The notes: generated from the sequence alone by a model not told the origin. A stretch of 64,000 nucleotides of DNA from Kocuria sp. (GCF_030530945.1 NZ_JAUMTZ010000001.1:429774-493773); one strand, 5' to 3'; shown: positions 16,665-26,441, counted from the stretch's first letter. Made by a program: numbers and translations.

Positions 16665-18995
16665 TCAGGGCGCGAAGCGCAGCACCCCGTTGAGCAGCTT
16701 CAGTGCACCGGCCTTGTCCAGGGGGTTGTTGCGGTTGCCGCACTTGGGCGACTGCACGCACGAGGGGCAGCCGGACTCGCACTCGCACTGGGCGATGGCG
16801 TCACGGGTGGCCGTGATCCAGCGCCGGAACATCTCGTAGCCCCGCTCGGCGAAGCCGGCACCGCCGGGATGGCCGTCGTGCACGAAGATGGTGGGCAGCT
16901 CGGTGTCCACGTGCAGGGCGGTGGACAGCCCGCCCACGTCCCACCGGTCACAGGAGGCCAGCAGAGGCAGCAGCCCGATCATCGCGTGCTCCGCGGCGTG
17001 CAGGGCTCCGGGGATGTCCGGCTCCTCGATGCCCATGGCGGCCAGCTGCGGCCCGGACACCGTGAACCACGTGGCCGCGGTGGACAGCTGCCGCGGCGGC
17101 AGCTCCAGCGGTTCCTCCCCGGCCACCTCGTTGGAGGCCACGAGCTTGCGCTGGTAGCTGACCACCTGCGTGGTCACGTCCACGGCCCCGCGGTGGATGC
17201 TCACCGGGCCCCACTGCGCGGACTCGGCCTCAGAGACCACCCGCACCTCGGTGACGTCCCGGGCCACGGTGTAGAAGTCCGGGAACGCCCGGTGCACCGC
17301 GGCCACGTGCAGCTCCTCGTCCAGCTCGTCCACCAGGTAGGTCCTGCCCTGGTGGACGTACACCGCTCCGGGGTGCGCCTGGTGGTGGGACTGCGGGGCA
17401 CCCATGGTGCCCAGCACCGTCCCGGTCTCGGAGTCGATGATTTGTACCGGACCCCCGTCCCCGGAACGGATGGACACCATGGCCGCGGGCTGCTCGGCGC
17501 GGGTCCAGAACCACCCGGTGGGGCGGCGGCGCAGGTGGCCGGCGGCGGTGAGGGAGTCCACCACGTCGCGCGCGGTGGGCCCGAACAGCTCCAGCTCCTC
17601 CGGGCGCAGTGGCAGCTCGGCGGCCGCCGCGCACAGGTGGGGTGCCAGCACGTACGGGTTGGAGGCCTCGAAGACCGTGGCCTCCACGGGGACGTCAAAG
17701 ATCGCCTCGGGGTGGTTCACCAGGTAGCCGTCCAGGGGGTCGTCCCCGGCGATCAGCGCGGCCAGCGCGTGCTGACCCGCGCGGCCGGCCCGTCCGATCT
17801 GCTGCAGGAAGGAGGCACGGGTCCCGGGCCACCCGGCGACCAGCACGGCGTCCAGCCCGGCGATGTCGATGCCCAGCTCCAGCGCGGACGTGCTCGCGAC
17901 CCCCAGCAGGCGACCGTCCCGCAGCTGCTGCTCCAGCTCGCGCCGCTCCTCCGGCAGGAACCCCGAGCGGTAGGCCGCCACCCTGTGCCCCAGCGCCGGA
18001 TCAACCTCCTCCAGCTGCCGGTGGGCGTTCTGGGCAATGGTCTCCGCACCGCGGCGGGAGCGGATGAACGCGATGGTGCGGATCTGGCGCAGCACCAGGT
18101 CCGTGAGCATGTCGGAGGCCTCTGCGGTGACCGTGCGGCGTCGCGGGGCGCCGTTGTCGGAACCGCCGGGGGACTGCTCCGGCTCCCAGAGCACCACCGT
18201 GCGGGAGCCGTGGGGGGAGGTGTCCCGCGTGATGGCTGTTACGTCCTCGGGGTCGGCACCGATGAGCTTGGCGAAGGATTCCTGCGGTGCCGCGCTCGTG
18301 GCGGACGCGCCGATGAACCGCGGGCTCGCCCCGTAGTGCGCGGCGATTCGCGAGAGCCGCCGCAGCAGCACCGCCACGTGGGAGCCGAAGACCCCGCGGT
18401 AGGAGTGCGCCTCGTCCACGATCACGTGCCGCAGCCGCCGGAAGAACCGGGACCAGCCCGCGTGGTGGGGCAGGATCGCGTGGTGGAGCATGTCCGGGTT
18501 GCACAGGATCACGTCCGCGTGCTCGCGGATCCAGCGCCGCTCGGAGGGGTCCGTGTCCCCGTCGTAGGTGGCGGCCCGGACGTCGTCGAAGCCCAGGGAG
18601 CGCAGGGAGGAGAGCTGGTCCGCCGCGAGCGCCTTGGTGGGGGAGATGTAGAGGGCGGTGGCCTCGTCCGGGTGGTGCAGCATCCCGGGGCGCTGCGCCA
18701 CCGCGAGCTTGCCCCGGTGCACCGCGTCCAGCACGAGGGACTGGTACACGAGCGACTTGCCCGAGGCGGTGCCCGTGGCCACGATCGTGTGCCGCGGGGC
18801 GGTGAGCGCGGCCACCTGGTGGGCGTAGGGCTCGTGGATGCCCAGCCGCTCGTACGCCGCGGTGACGTCCGGGTGCAGCCACTGTGGCCACGGGGCGTGC
18901 TCGGGGGCGCGTTCCGGGATCTCGCGCACGTGGCGCACCTGCTCGGGGCGGGGGCCGCGGCCGAGCAGGTCCACCATCTCCTGGGACGTCGTCAC
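16665..18995 (-). CDS. DEAD/DEAH-box helicase with C-terminal DUF1998 zinc domain
   Basis: A 776-residue superfamily 2 helicase of the helicase/secretion neighbourhood type. Visible are the Q-region YAHQVAAL, motif I ATGTASGKS, motif II VIVDEAHSY, motif III GASATSAA, motif VI QIGRAGRAG, and a C-terminal four-Cys cluster (CECESGCPSCVQSPKCGN). It is related to Hrq1/MrfA repair helicases. The frame extends past 19064 into the neighbouring rightward gene, so the start must be internal; GTG 18995 is preferred, with ATG 18977 as an alternative. It faces the Tad cluster tail to tail. Confidence 0.88.
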   Translation of the reverse strand: MTTSQEMVDLLGRGPRPEQVRHVREIPERAPEHAPWPQWLHPDVTAAYERLGIHEPYAHQVAALTAPRHTIVATGTASGKSLVYQSLVLDAVHRGKLAVAQRPGMLHHPDEATALYISPTKALAADQLSSLRSLGFDDVRAATYDGDTDPSERRWIREHADVILCNPDMLHHAILPHHAGWSRFFRRLRHVIVDEAHSYRGVFGSHVAVLLRRLSRIAAHYGASPRFIGASATSAAPQESFAKLIGADPEDVTAITRDTSPHGSRTVVLWEPEQSPGGSDNGAPRRRTVTAEASDMLTDLVLRQIRTIAFIRSRRGAETIAQNAHRQLEEVDPALGHRVAAYRSGFLPEERRELEQQLRDGRLLGVASTSALELGIDIAGLDAVLVAGWPGTRASFLQQIGRAGRAGQHALAALIAGDDPLDGYLVNHPEAIFDVPVEATVFEASNPYVLAPHLCAAAAELPLRPEELELFGPTARDVVDSLTAAGHLRRRPTGWFWTRAEQPAAMVSIRSGDGGPVQIIDSETGTVLGTMGAPQSHHQAHPGAVYVHQGRTYLVDELDEELHVAAVHRAFPDFYTVARDVTEVRVVSEAESAQWGPVSIHRGAVDVTTQVVSYQRKLVASNEVAGEEPLELPPRQLSTAATWFTVSGPQLAAMGIEEPDIPGALHAAEHAMIGLLPLLASCDRWDVGGLSTALHVDTELPTIFVHDGHPGGAGFAERGYEMFRRWITATRDAIAQCECESGCPSCVQSPKCGNRNNPLDKAGALKLLNGVLRFAP

Positions 18996-19065
18996 CCCGA
19001 CATTGTCCTCCACCGTGCGCTCCCACCCCTCACCCGTCCGGCCCGTGCGTGGAATCATGGAGGGC

Positions 19066-19527
19066 ATGAGCAACGACGCCGAGCACCCACACCCCATGAA
19101 CATCGCCCGCGGGCACCAGGACGCCGCACAGAACCCGCCCGTGACCGAGCTGAGCGAGGAGCAGAGCTGGGAGCTGCTGAAGCAGGCCCGGTTCGCCCGC
19201 CTGGCCACCCGCGACGGGGACGAGATCGACATCACCCCGCTGAACATCGTGGCCGACGGCGAGCGCATCTACTTCCGCTCCGCCAAGGGCACCAAGGTGC
19301 TGCACCTGCAGCTGAACCCGCACGTGGCGGTGGAGATCGACCGCACCTCCGGTGCCGAGGCGCACTCGGTGGTGGTCCGCGGCACGGCGGCCATGGTCAC
19401 GGACCCGGACCTGATCGCGCACGTGGAGGAGCTGGGGCTGCGGCCGTGGCTGGACACGGAGAAGATCGAGGTCGTGGAGATCACCCCCACCCGCATCACC
19501 GGCCGCGCGTTCCGACTGGGTCGCTGA
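19066..19527 (+). CDS. Pyridoxamine 5'-phosphate oxidase-family (split-barrel flavin/F420) protein
   Basis: A 153-residue protein of the split beta-barrel fold: ARLATRDGDEIDITPLNIV, then IYFRSAKGTKVLHLQLNP and the VEIDRTSG strand. This pattern is typical of small actinobacterial PPOX-family proteins that bind FMN or F420; cofactor and substrate are not decided by sequence. Two in-frame ATGs exist (19057, 19066); the second lies 7 nt after AATCAT, the leaderless spacing. It is divergent from the helicase and 3 nt upstream of the methyltransferase gene. Confidence 0.8.
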   Translation: MSNDAEHPHPMNIARGHQDAAQNPPVTELSEEQSWELLKQARFARLATRDGDEIDITPLNIVADGERIYFRSAKGTKVLHLQLNPHVAVEIDRTSGAEAHSVVVRGTAAMVTDPDLIAHVEELGLRPWLDTEKIEVVEITPTRITGRAFRLGR

Positions 19528-19530
19528 GCC

Positions 19531-21375
19531 GTGGTCTCCCCGCACGCCCAGGACACCGCAGACCGCCCGGCGCCGTTCAGCGCGGTGCCGGACGCACCCC
19601 GCTCGGACGATTCCGCCCTGCTCGCCGCCCTGCACGCGGACCTCACCGCCGCTGGCTTCACGGTGGACCGCGTGAGCGGGCTTCTGGGGGCGGAGGCCAT
19701 GTCCGCGTGGTCCCGGGACCAGGCCGTCCCGGCGCGCCGCGCCCTGGCACGCCACGGTGACCAGGACCCCGCCCTCGCCGCCCTCGTCGCGTTCTTCCTG
19801 CTGGGGGACCCGGTGCAGACCGCGGCTCTCGACGCCGCCGTGCCCGCCGTGGGTGCCCGGGGTCTCGCGCGCCTCGGCCTGGTGGAGACGGCCGCGGCCG
19901 GTGCGGACGACGGACGGGAGCAGGACGGACCGGAGCAGCGGGACGGGTGGCTGCGCGCCGCCATGGACCTGCGCCCGTACGCCACGGACTCCTCCGCGGA
20001 GCTGTACGTCGCGAGCGACCTGGGCGCGTTCCAGCGCCCGGGGGTGCTGCGTCGGGACCACGTGCTGGGCATCGGGGGAGCCTCCACCACACTCGTGCAG
20101 TCCACGCCGCGGCGGCCGGTGGAGCGCGCCCTGGACCTGGGCACCGGGTGCGGCATCCAGACCTTCCACCTGCTGGCCCACGCCGACCACGTCACCGCCA
20201 CGGACATCTCCGACCGGGCGCTGGCCACCACCCGCTTCAACCTGGTCCTCAACGCCGCCGCGCTCGCGGTGGACCCGCGGCACCTGGAGCGGCGCGTGCG
20301 CCTGGTGAAAGGGAGCCTGCTGGAGCCCGTGGCGGGGGAGCGCTTCGACATGGTGGTCTCGAACCCGCCGTTCGTCATCACGCCGCGCTCCGCCGCCGAG
20401 CGGGAGGAGGAACGCTTCACGTACCGGGACGGCGGGCTGCCCGGGGACCGGATCGTCCGTGACCTGCTGGGCGGACTGCCCGCCGTGCTGAACCCCGGTG
20501 GCACCGCGCACCTGCTGGCCAACTGGGAGATCCCCCGCGACCCGGAGGCGGAGCCCTCCGCCACGTGGTCCCGCGGACCCGACTCCTGGATCCCGCGCGG
20601 CACCGGCGCCTGGATCGTCCAGCGCGAGCTGCAGGACCCGTGCGAGTACGCGGAGACCTGGCTGCAGGACGCCTCCCAGCAGCGCGACCCGCAGGCCTTC
20701 GACCGCGCCTACGCCGCGTACCTGGACGACTTCGCCTCCCGCGACGTCGCCGCCGTGGGCTTCGGCATGGTGTGGCTCCAGCGCCCCGCGGACGACGCCC
20801 CGGCCGAGACCTCGGCGGGCGACGCCGCCGTGTCACCGCTCCGCCCGGAAGCCACGGGCGGGGCGCACGCACCCACCCCCGGAACCGGAGAGGAGGCAGG
20901 GACGGGTGCCGCGGCGTCGTCGTCCGTGCCGCGGATCTTCGAGACGGTCCCGCACCCGATCCAGCAGCCGATCGCCCCGGCGCTGGCCGCGGAGTGGGAG
21001 CGGACCGTGCGGATGGCCCGGGAGACGGCCGCCACGCAGCTCGGCGAGAACGCGGGGACGACGGCCGCCGGGCACCCGTGGCTGGGGCGGACCTACACCG
21101 TGGCGCCGGACGTGACGGAGGAGCGCCACGGCGCACCGGGTGCCGAGGACCCTTCGCTGATCCTGCTGCGCCAGGGTGCCGGGCTGCGGCGCTCCGTGAT
21201 CCTCTCCAGTGAGGCCGCGGGGTTCGTGGGCGTGTGCGACGGCGAGCTCGCCGCCGGGCAGATCCTCACCGCGCTGGGGGCCCTGCTGGGCTGGGAGGAC
21301 GGCCCCGCGGAGCAGCTGCTGCGGGAGGTCGAGGGGCTGATCGTCCACGGCTTCCTGCTGGAGGTGCAAGACTGA
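19531..21375 (+). CDS. HemK-like class I SAM methyltransferase with long extensions
   Basis: A 614-residue protein. An N-terminal helical domain of about 200 residues (DUF7059-type) leads into a Rossmann methyltransferase: ALDLGTGCGIQTFHLL for SAM binding and VVSNPPFVI, the NPPF motif of N-methyltransferases acting on planar amide or amine groups. A Pro/Thr-rich linker and a C-terminal domain of about 150 residues follow. Known as a conserved actinobacterial methyltransferase of unclear substrate; rRNA, tRNA or a release-factor Gln are possibilities. GTG start 3 nt after the previous stop. Confidence 0.8.
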   Translation: MVSPHAQDTADRPAPFSAVPDAPRSDDSALLAALHADLTAAGFTVDRVSGLLGAEAMSAWSRDQAVPARRALARHGDQDPALAALVAFFLLGDPVQTAALDAAVPAVGARGLARLGLVETAAAGADDGREQDGPEQRDGWLRAAMDLRPYATDSSAELYVASDLGAFQRPGVLRRDHVLGIGGASTTLVQSTPRRPVERALDLGTGCGIQTFHLLAHADHVTATDISDRALATTRFNLVLNAAALAVDPRHLERRVRLVKGSLLEPVAGERFDMVVSNPPFVITPRSAAEREEERFTYRDGGLPGDRIVRDLLGGLPAVLNPGGTAHLLANWEIPRDPEAEPSATWSRGPDSWIPRGTGAWIVQRELQDPCEYAETWLQDASQQRDPQAFDRAYAAYLDDFASRDVAAVGFGMVWLQRPADDAPAETSAGDAAVSPLRPEATGGAHAPTPGTGEEAGTGAAASSSVPRIFETVPHPIQQPIAPALAAEWERTVRMARETAATQLGENAGTTAAGHPWLGRTYTVAPDVTEERHGAPGAEDPSLILLRQGAGLRRSVILSSEAAGFVGVCDGELAAGQILTALGALLGWEDGPAEQLLREVEGLIVHGFLLEVQD

Positions 21376-21391
21376 AGCAGAGGGCGGAGCC

Positions 21392-21413
21392 GGGGACCGT
21401 GATCCTGGTCCCC
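21392..21413 (+). terminator. Hairpin after methyltransferase gene
   Basis: GGGGACC and GGTCCCC form a 7-bp stem around an 8-nt loop, 16 nt beyond the stop codon. The following 200 bases before topA hold several TACCGT/TACGCT words (about 21460-21490) that could be -10 boxes for topA. Confidence 0.45.
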
Positions 21414-21616
21414 GTGTCCCGCCCCGGACCGCGGTGCACGGTCGGGTCCACCAGGCAGGACCTACCGTGCCGTGATCCCCGTACCGTACGCTGACGTCCC
21501 GGAAGCGGGCGCAGCACCTGGATCCACGAGCACCACACCGGTCGCCGCTCCCGCAAGGTACGGCGACCACCAGCAACAGACCCGCCCCGAACCACGGGTC
21601 ACGACGAGGAGCACCT

Positions 21617-24574
21617 TTGGCACCGAAGGCCACCAAGAACGCCGGCACGGGCAAGAGCCTGCTGATCGTGGAGTCACCGTCCAAGGTGAAGACGATCGCG
21701 GGCTACCTGGGGGACGCCTACGAGGTGGAGTCCTCCATGGGCCACATCCGGGACCTGCCCCAGCCCTCCGAGCTGCCCACGGACATGAAGAAGGGCCCGT
21801 ACGGCAAGTTCGCGGTGGACGTGGAGCACGACTTCGACCCGTACTACGTGGTGAACCCGGACAAGAAGAAGAAGGTCACCGAGCTCAAGCGCAAGCTCAA
21901 GGACGCCGACGCCCTCTACCTCGCCACGGACGGGGACCGCGAGGGAGAGGCCATCGCGTGGCACCTGATGCAGGTGCTCAAGCCCAAGGTGCCGGTGTAC
22001 CGGCTCACGTTCCCGGAGATCACCCGGGAGGCCATCGAGCGCGGCTTCGGCCAGCTGCGGGACATCGACCAGGACCTCGTGGACGCCCAGGAGACCCGCC
22101 GGATCCTGGACCGCCTCTACGGCTACGAGATCTCCCCGGTGCTGTGGCGCAAGGTCTCCTCGGGGCTGTCCGCCGGCCGCGTGCAGTCCGTGGCCACCCG
22201 CCTGGTGGTCCAGCGGGAGCGCGAGCGGATCGCGTTCGTGCCCGCCGACTACTGGGACCTCACGGGTCAGTTCTCCCGCCCCGAGGGCCAGGACGCCGGG
22301 CGCCCGTTCAGTGCGCGGCTCAGCTCGGTGGACGGCCGCCGCGTGGCCACGGGCAAGGACTTCACGGACCGCGGCGAGCTGAAGGCCTCCGGGCAGAACG
22401 CCCCCGCCGCCCTGGACGAGACCGTGGCCACCGCGCTCGCGGCCGGGCTGCAGGACGCCGAGTTCTCCGTGCGCTCCCTGGAGACCAAGCCCTACACGCG
22501 CCGCCCCGCCGCCCCGTTCACCACCTCCACGCTGCAGCAGGAGGCCGCGCGCAAGCTGCGCTTCACCTCCCGCACCACCATGCGCGTGGCCCAGCGGCTC
22601 TACGAGAACGGCTACATCACCTACATGCGCACGGACTCCGTGGCGCTGTCCGACCAGGCGGTCAACGCCGCGCGCTCGCAGGCCAAGGAGCTCTACGGCC
22701 CGGAGTTCGTGCCCGCCTCCAAGCGCGTGTACGCCTCCAAGTCCAAGAACGCCCAGGAGGCCCACGAGGCCGTGCGCCCCGCCGGGGACACCTTCCGCAC
22801 ACCCTCCCAGGTGCGCTCGCAGCTGTCCGTGGACGAGTACAAGCTCTACGAGCTGATCTGGAAGCGCACCGTGGCCTCCCAGATGCAGGACGCCAAGGGG
22901 GACACCGCCACCGTCCGCCTGGGCGCCACGGCCACCTCCGCCGCCGGTGAGCACGCCGGGGCCGACGCCGAGTTCTCCGCCTCCGGAACGGTCATCACCT
23001 TCCGGGGGTTCCTGGCCGCGTACGAGGAGGGCCGGGACGTGAACCCCGAGCTGTCCCAGGACACGGGGAAGAAGGCTCCGAAGGACGAGGACAAGCGGCT
23101 GCCGGTGATGTCCGAGGGGGACGCCCTGGACGCCGCGGAGGTCACCGCGGACGGGCACACCACCACGCCCCCGGCCCGCTACACCGAGGCCTCGCTGGTG
23201 AAGACCCTGGACGAGCTGGGCATCGGGCGCCCCTCCACGTACGCCGCCACGATCTCCACGATCATGGACCGCGGCTACGTGCAGGTGCGCGGCTCCGCGC
23301 TGATCCCCTCGTGGCTCGCGTTCTCCGTGGTGCGTCTGCTGGAGGAGCACTTCTCCGACTACGTGGACTACGACTTCACGGCGGAGCTCGAGGAGGACCT
23401 GGACCGGATCTCCCGCGGCGAGGCCGAGCGGGTCAAGTGGCTGGAGGGCTTCTACTTCGGGGAGAACCCCTCGGAGCCCGGGCTGAAGCCGCTCGTGGAC
23501 GACCTCGGGGAGATCGACGCCCGCGCCGTGAACTCCATCCCCATCACGGACGAGATCACGCTGCGCGTGGGCAAGTTCGGCCCCTACCTGGAGTCCGGCG
23601 GCACCGTGGACCCGGAGACCGGTGAGATCACGGACCCGGTGCGCGCGAACGTACCCCTGGACCTCGCACCGGACGAGCTCACCCCTGACAAGGCGCGGGA
23701 GCTCATGGAGATCGGCAAGGCGGACGGCCGGGAGCTGGGCGTGAACCCCCAGACCGGTCGGACGGTCGTGGCCAAGGACGGCCGCTACGGGCCCTACGTG
23801 ACCGAGATCGTTCCGGAGCCCACCCAGGAGGAGCTGGACGCGATCCCCACCGAGTACTACAAGAACGGCAAGCCCAAGCCCAAGAAGGTGGAGAAGCCCA
23901 AGCCGAGCACGGCCTCCCTGTTCTCCTCCATGAACCTGCAGGACATCACCCTGGAGGACGCCCTCAAGCTGCTCTCGCTGCCGCGGGAGCTGGGCGAGGA
24001 CACGGACGGGGAGACCATCACGGTGCAGAACGGCCGCTACGGCCCGTACCTGAAGAAGGGCTCGGACTCCCGCTCCATCTCCTCCGAGGAGCAGATCTTC
24101 ACCATCACCCTGGAGGAGGCGAAGACCATCTACGCCCAGCCCAAGCAGCGCGGGCGCGCCGCGGCCAAGCCCCCGCTCGCGGACCTGGGTGCGGATCCCC
24201 TCACGGAGAAGCGGATGGTCATCAAGGAGGGCCGCTTCGGCGCGTACATCACGGACGGCGAGACCAACGTGACCGTGCCGCGGGCCGAGGCGATCGAGCA
24301 GATCACCGCCGCGCGCGCCTCCCAGCTGCTCGCGGAGAAGCGCGCCAAGGGCCCCGCGCCGGCCAAGTCCCCGGCACGCGGCAAGGCCCGCAGCACCTCC
24401 AAGGCCTCGACGTCCAAGGCGTCCGCGTCCAAGACCTCCACGAGCACCACCAAGAGCGCGGGCACGAAGGGCAGGACCACGACGGCGAAGCGCACCGCCA
24501 CGGCCAAGGGCACCTCCTCCTCGGGCACCTCCCGGACGGGCACCCGGAAGGCCCCCGCGAAGAAGACGAGCTGA
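21617..24574 (+). CDS. topA: DNA topoisomerase I
   Basis: A 985-residue type IA topoisomerase relaxing negative supercoils. The TOPRIM domain starts LLIVESPSKVKTI and carries ATDGDREGEAIAWH; the catalytic Tyr is Tyr336 in TYMRTDSV. Instead of Cys4 zinc fingers, the C-terminus has the repeated topo-C domains of actinobacteria (recurring GRYGPY and GRFGAY blocks) and ends in a roughly 80-residue Lys/Ser/Thr/Ala tail with TSKAS-type repeats that likely binds DNA. The start is TTG at 21617, with GAGGAG about 6 nt upstream; no ATG is suitably placed. Confidence 0.96.
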   Translation: MAPKATKNAGTGKSLLIVESPSKVKTIAGYLGDAYEVESSMGHIRDLPQPSELPTDMKKGPYGKFAVDVEHDFDPYYVVNPDKKKKVTELKRKLKDADALYLATDGDREGEAIAWHLMQVLKPKVPVYRLTFPEITREAIERGFGQLRDIDQDLVDAQETRRILDRLYGYEISPVLWRKVSSGLSAGRVQSVATRLVVQRERERIAFVPADYWDLTGQFSRPEGQDAGRPFSARLSSVDGRRVATGKDFTDRGELKASGQNAPAALDETVATALAAGLQDAEFSVRSLETKPYTRRPAAPFTTSTLQQEAARKLRFTSRTTMRVAQRLYENGYITYMRTDSVALSDQAVNAARSQAKELYGPEFVPASKRVYASKSKNAQEAHEAVRPAGDTFRTPSQVRSQLSVDEYKLYELIWKRTVASQMQDAKGDTATVRLGATATSAAGEHAGADAEFSASGTVITFRGFLAAYEEGRDVNPELSQDTGKKAPKDEDKRLPVMSEGDALDAAEVTADGHTTTPPARYTEASLVKTLDELGIGRPSTYAATISTIMDRGYVQVRGSALIPSWLAFSVVRLLEEHFSDYVDYDFTAELEEDLDRISRGEAERVKWLEGFYFGENPSEPGLKPLVDDLGEIDARAVNSIPITDEITLRVGKFGPYLESGGTVDPETGEITDPVRANVPLDLAPDELTPDKARELMEIGKADGRELGVNPQTGRTVVAKDGRYGPYVTEIVPEPTQEELDAIPTEYYKNGKPKPKKVEKPKPSTASLFSSMNLQDITLEDALKLLSLPRELGEDTDGETITVQNGRYGPYLKKGSDSRSISSEEQIFTITLEEAKTIYAQPKQRGRAAAKPPLADLGADPLTEKRMVIKEGRFGAYITDGETNVTVPRAEAIEQITAARASQLLAEKRAKGPAPAKSPARGKARSTSKASTSKASASKTSTSTTKSAGTKGRTTTAKRTATAKGTSSSGTSRTGTRKAPAKKTS

Positions 24575-24599
24575 ACGCGGACGGCGCGAGCGGCGTCGT

Positions 24600-24623
24600 C
24601 CGCCCCGGCAATCCCCGGGGCGG
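24600..24623 (+). terminator. Hairpin after topA
   Basis: CCGCCCCGG-type stem: bases 24600-24608 pair with 24615-24623 around a 6-nt loop, 26 nt after the topA stop. A GGCGTCGTC word (24592-24600) abuts the stem. Confidence 0.55.
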
Positions 24624-24663
24624 TCCGTGGGGGACCGCTCCGCCCGCGAGCGAAGGAACACAC

Positions 24664-25644
24664 ATGCGCCTCTCCGTCCTGGACGTCGGGTCCAACACGG
24701 TGCACCTGCTCCTGCTGGACGTCTACCCCGGGTCCCGCCCCGAGCCGTACGCGTCCCACAAGGTGGGGCTGCGGCTGGTGGACCACCAGGACGACGCGGG
24801 GCGGATCACGGACGAGGGCCGGGACCTGCTCACGGCGTTCGTGGTGGAGGCCCGGGACTTCGCGGTGGAGCACCGCGCGGAGGACCTGCTGGCGTTCGCC
24901 ACCTCCGCGATCCGCGAGGCGGCGAACGGTGCGCAGGTGCTGGAGCACGTGCAGTCCGTCTCCGGGGTCACGCTCACCGAGCTGTCCGGGGACCAGGAGG
25001 CGGCCATCACGTTCTCCGCGGTGCGCCGCTGGTTCGGGTGGAGCGCAGGGCGGATCCTGGACCTGGACATCGGCGGCGGGTCCTTCGAGATGGCGATCGG
25101 CACCGACGCCCTGCCCGCGGTGGCCACCTCCGTGCCGCTGGGCGCAGGAAGGCTGTACCGCGGGTACCTGGCGGGCTCGGAGGTCGCCTCCCCTGCGGGG
25201 GTCAAGGCCCTGCGCAAGCACGTGCGCACCACGCTGCGCCCCGCGGTGGACCGGATCGTGGCGGGCGGGCACCCGCACCTCGTGGTGGGTACCTCCAAGA
25301 CGTTCCGCTCGCTCGCCCGGATCTGCGGCGCCGCACCCTCCGCCCAAGGACCGTACGTGCCGCGGGTGATGCACCTGGAGGACCTGCGGCTGTGGACCCG
25401 GCGCATGGAGGCCATGAGCGTGGCCGAGCGCGCGGACCTGCCCGGTGTCTCCGCCCAGCGCGCCGCGCAGGTGGTGGCCGGTGCGGTCGTGGCGCAGACC
25501 GCCATGGACATGCTCGGCGTGGACACCCTCCAGATCTCCCCGTGGGCCCTGCGCGAGGGCCTCATCCTGCGCCGCATGGACCGGCTGGTGCGCGATGCCA
25601 CGAGTTCCACCGTCAACCCGAAGGACCTGGTGAGCACCCCGTGA
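24664..25644 (+). CDS. Ppx/GppA-family phosphatase
   Basis: A 326-residue ASKHA-fold protein: LDVGSNTVHLLLLD is the phosphate-1 motif, AFATSAIREA follows, and LDIGGGSFEMAIG is phosphate-2. Single-domain length fits the short actinobacterial Ppx1/Ppx2 type, which acts on polyphosphate or (p)ppGpp-related compounds; substrate not decided by sequence. AAGGA lies upstream of the ATG. The stop overlaps the GTG of the next gene (GTGA), so the two are coupled. Confidence 0.88.
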   Translation: MRLSVLDVGSNTVHLLLLDVYPGSRPEPYASHKVGLRLVDHQDDAGRITDEGRDLLTAFVVEARDFAVEHRAEDLLAFATSAIREAANGAQVLEHVQSVSGVTLTELSGDQEAAITFSAVRRWFGWSAGRILDLDIGGGSFEMAIGTDALPAVATSVPLGAGRLYRGYLAGSEVASPAGVKALRKHVRTTLRPAVDRIVAGGHPHLVVGTSKTFRSLARICGAAPSAQGPYVPRVMHLEDLRLWTRRMEAMSVAERADLPGVSAQRAAQVVAGAVVAQTAMDMLGVDTLQISPWALREGLILRRMDRLVRDATSSTVNPKDLVSTP

Positions 25645-26441
25645 CGGAGTCACCCGAGACCTACCGACCCCACGTGGCCCTGTCCACGAGCTCCCTGTAC
25701 CCGCAGGGCGTGCCGGAGACGTTCGAGACCGCCCGGCGCCTGGGCTACGACAGTGTGGAGGTGCTGGTCACCCACGAGCGGATGAGCCAGCTGACCCACC
25801 AGCTGCTGGACAACGTGCAGAAGCACCAGATCCCCATCTCCGCGATCCACGCGCCCACCCTGCTGTTCACCCAGCAGGTGTGGGGCAAGTCCTGGACCAA
25901 GATCCAGATGGCCGCCAAGCTCACCCACCAGCTGGGCGCGGAGGTGGTGGTGGCGCACCCGCCGTTCCGGTGGCAGCGCAAGTACGCCCGCAACTTCGTG
26001 GCCGGGGTCCGGGAGATCTCCCGGATGACCGGCACCAAGATCTCCGTGGAGAACATGTACCCGTGGCGCGTGGCCGGGCGGGAGGCCGTGGTCTACTCCC
26101 CGCACTACAGCCCGCTGGGCCAGGACTACGAGTGGGTCACGTGGGACTTCTCCCACGCCGCCACCGCCAGGATGGACTCGCTCGCCGCGGTGAAGGAGCT
26201 CGGCACGCGGCTGGGCCACGTGCACCTCACGGATGGCTCGGGGGAGACCCTCGCGGACGAGCACCTGCTCCCGGGCCAGGGTGTCCAGCCCGTCGCGGAG
26301 ACCCTCGAGTACCTGCGCGACCAGCGCTGGCAGGGCGTGGTGGGCGTGGAGGTCTCCACCCGCAAGTCCGAGAGCCCGGAGCAGCGCGACGAGTGGCTCG
26401 CGCAGTCCCTGGAGTTCGCGCGCCGGCACATGACCGTCTGA
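25641..26441 (+). CDS. Sugar phosphate isomerase/epimerase-type TIM-barrel protein
   Basis: A 266-residue AP-endonuclease-2-like TIM barrel. Metal-ligand candidates appear in the order expected: ISAIHAPTLLF, VVVAHPPFRW, KISVENMYPW, VTWDFSHAA, GHVHLTDGSG and VGVEVSTRK. Enzymes of the fold isomerise or epimerise sugars, or act on abasic sites; nothing here selects between them. It is translationally coupled to the Ppx/GppA phosphatase, a pairing often seen in actinobacteria, which hints at a linked but unknown role. Confidence 0.82.
   Translation: MTESPETYRPHVALSTSSLYPQGVPETFETARRLGYDSVEVLVTHERMSQLTHQLLDNVQKHQIPISAIHAPTLLFTQQVWGKSWTKIQMAAKLTHQLGAEVVVAHPPFRWQRKYARNFVAGVREISRMTGTKISVENMYPWRVAGREAVVYSPHYSPLGQDYEWVTWDFSHAATARMDSLAAVKELGTRLGHVHLTDGSGETLADEHLLPGQGVQPVAETLEYLRDQRWQGVVGVEVSTRKSESPEQRDEWLAQSLEFARRHMTV

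Noticed and set aside
16407..19760. A 1117-codon plus-strand open frame opposite the helicase gene
   Set aside because: It is the third-position-GC shadow of the helicase, which has all expected motifs on the minus strand.
21674..24661. A 995-codon minus-strand open frame opposite topA
   Set aside because: Its composition (Gly/Val/Leu/His/Arg) and lack of domains mark it as an antisense shadow of topA.
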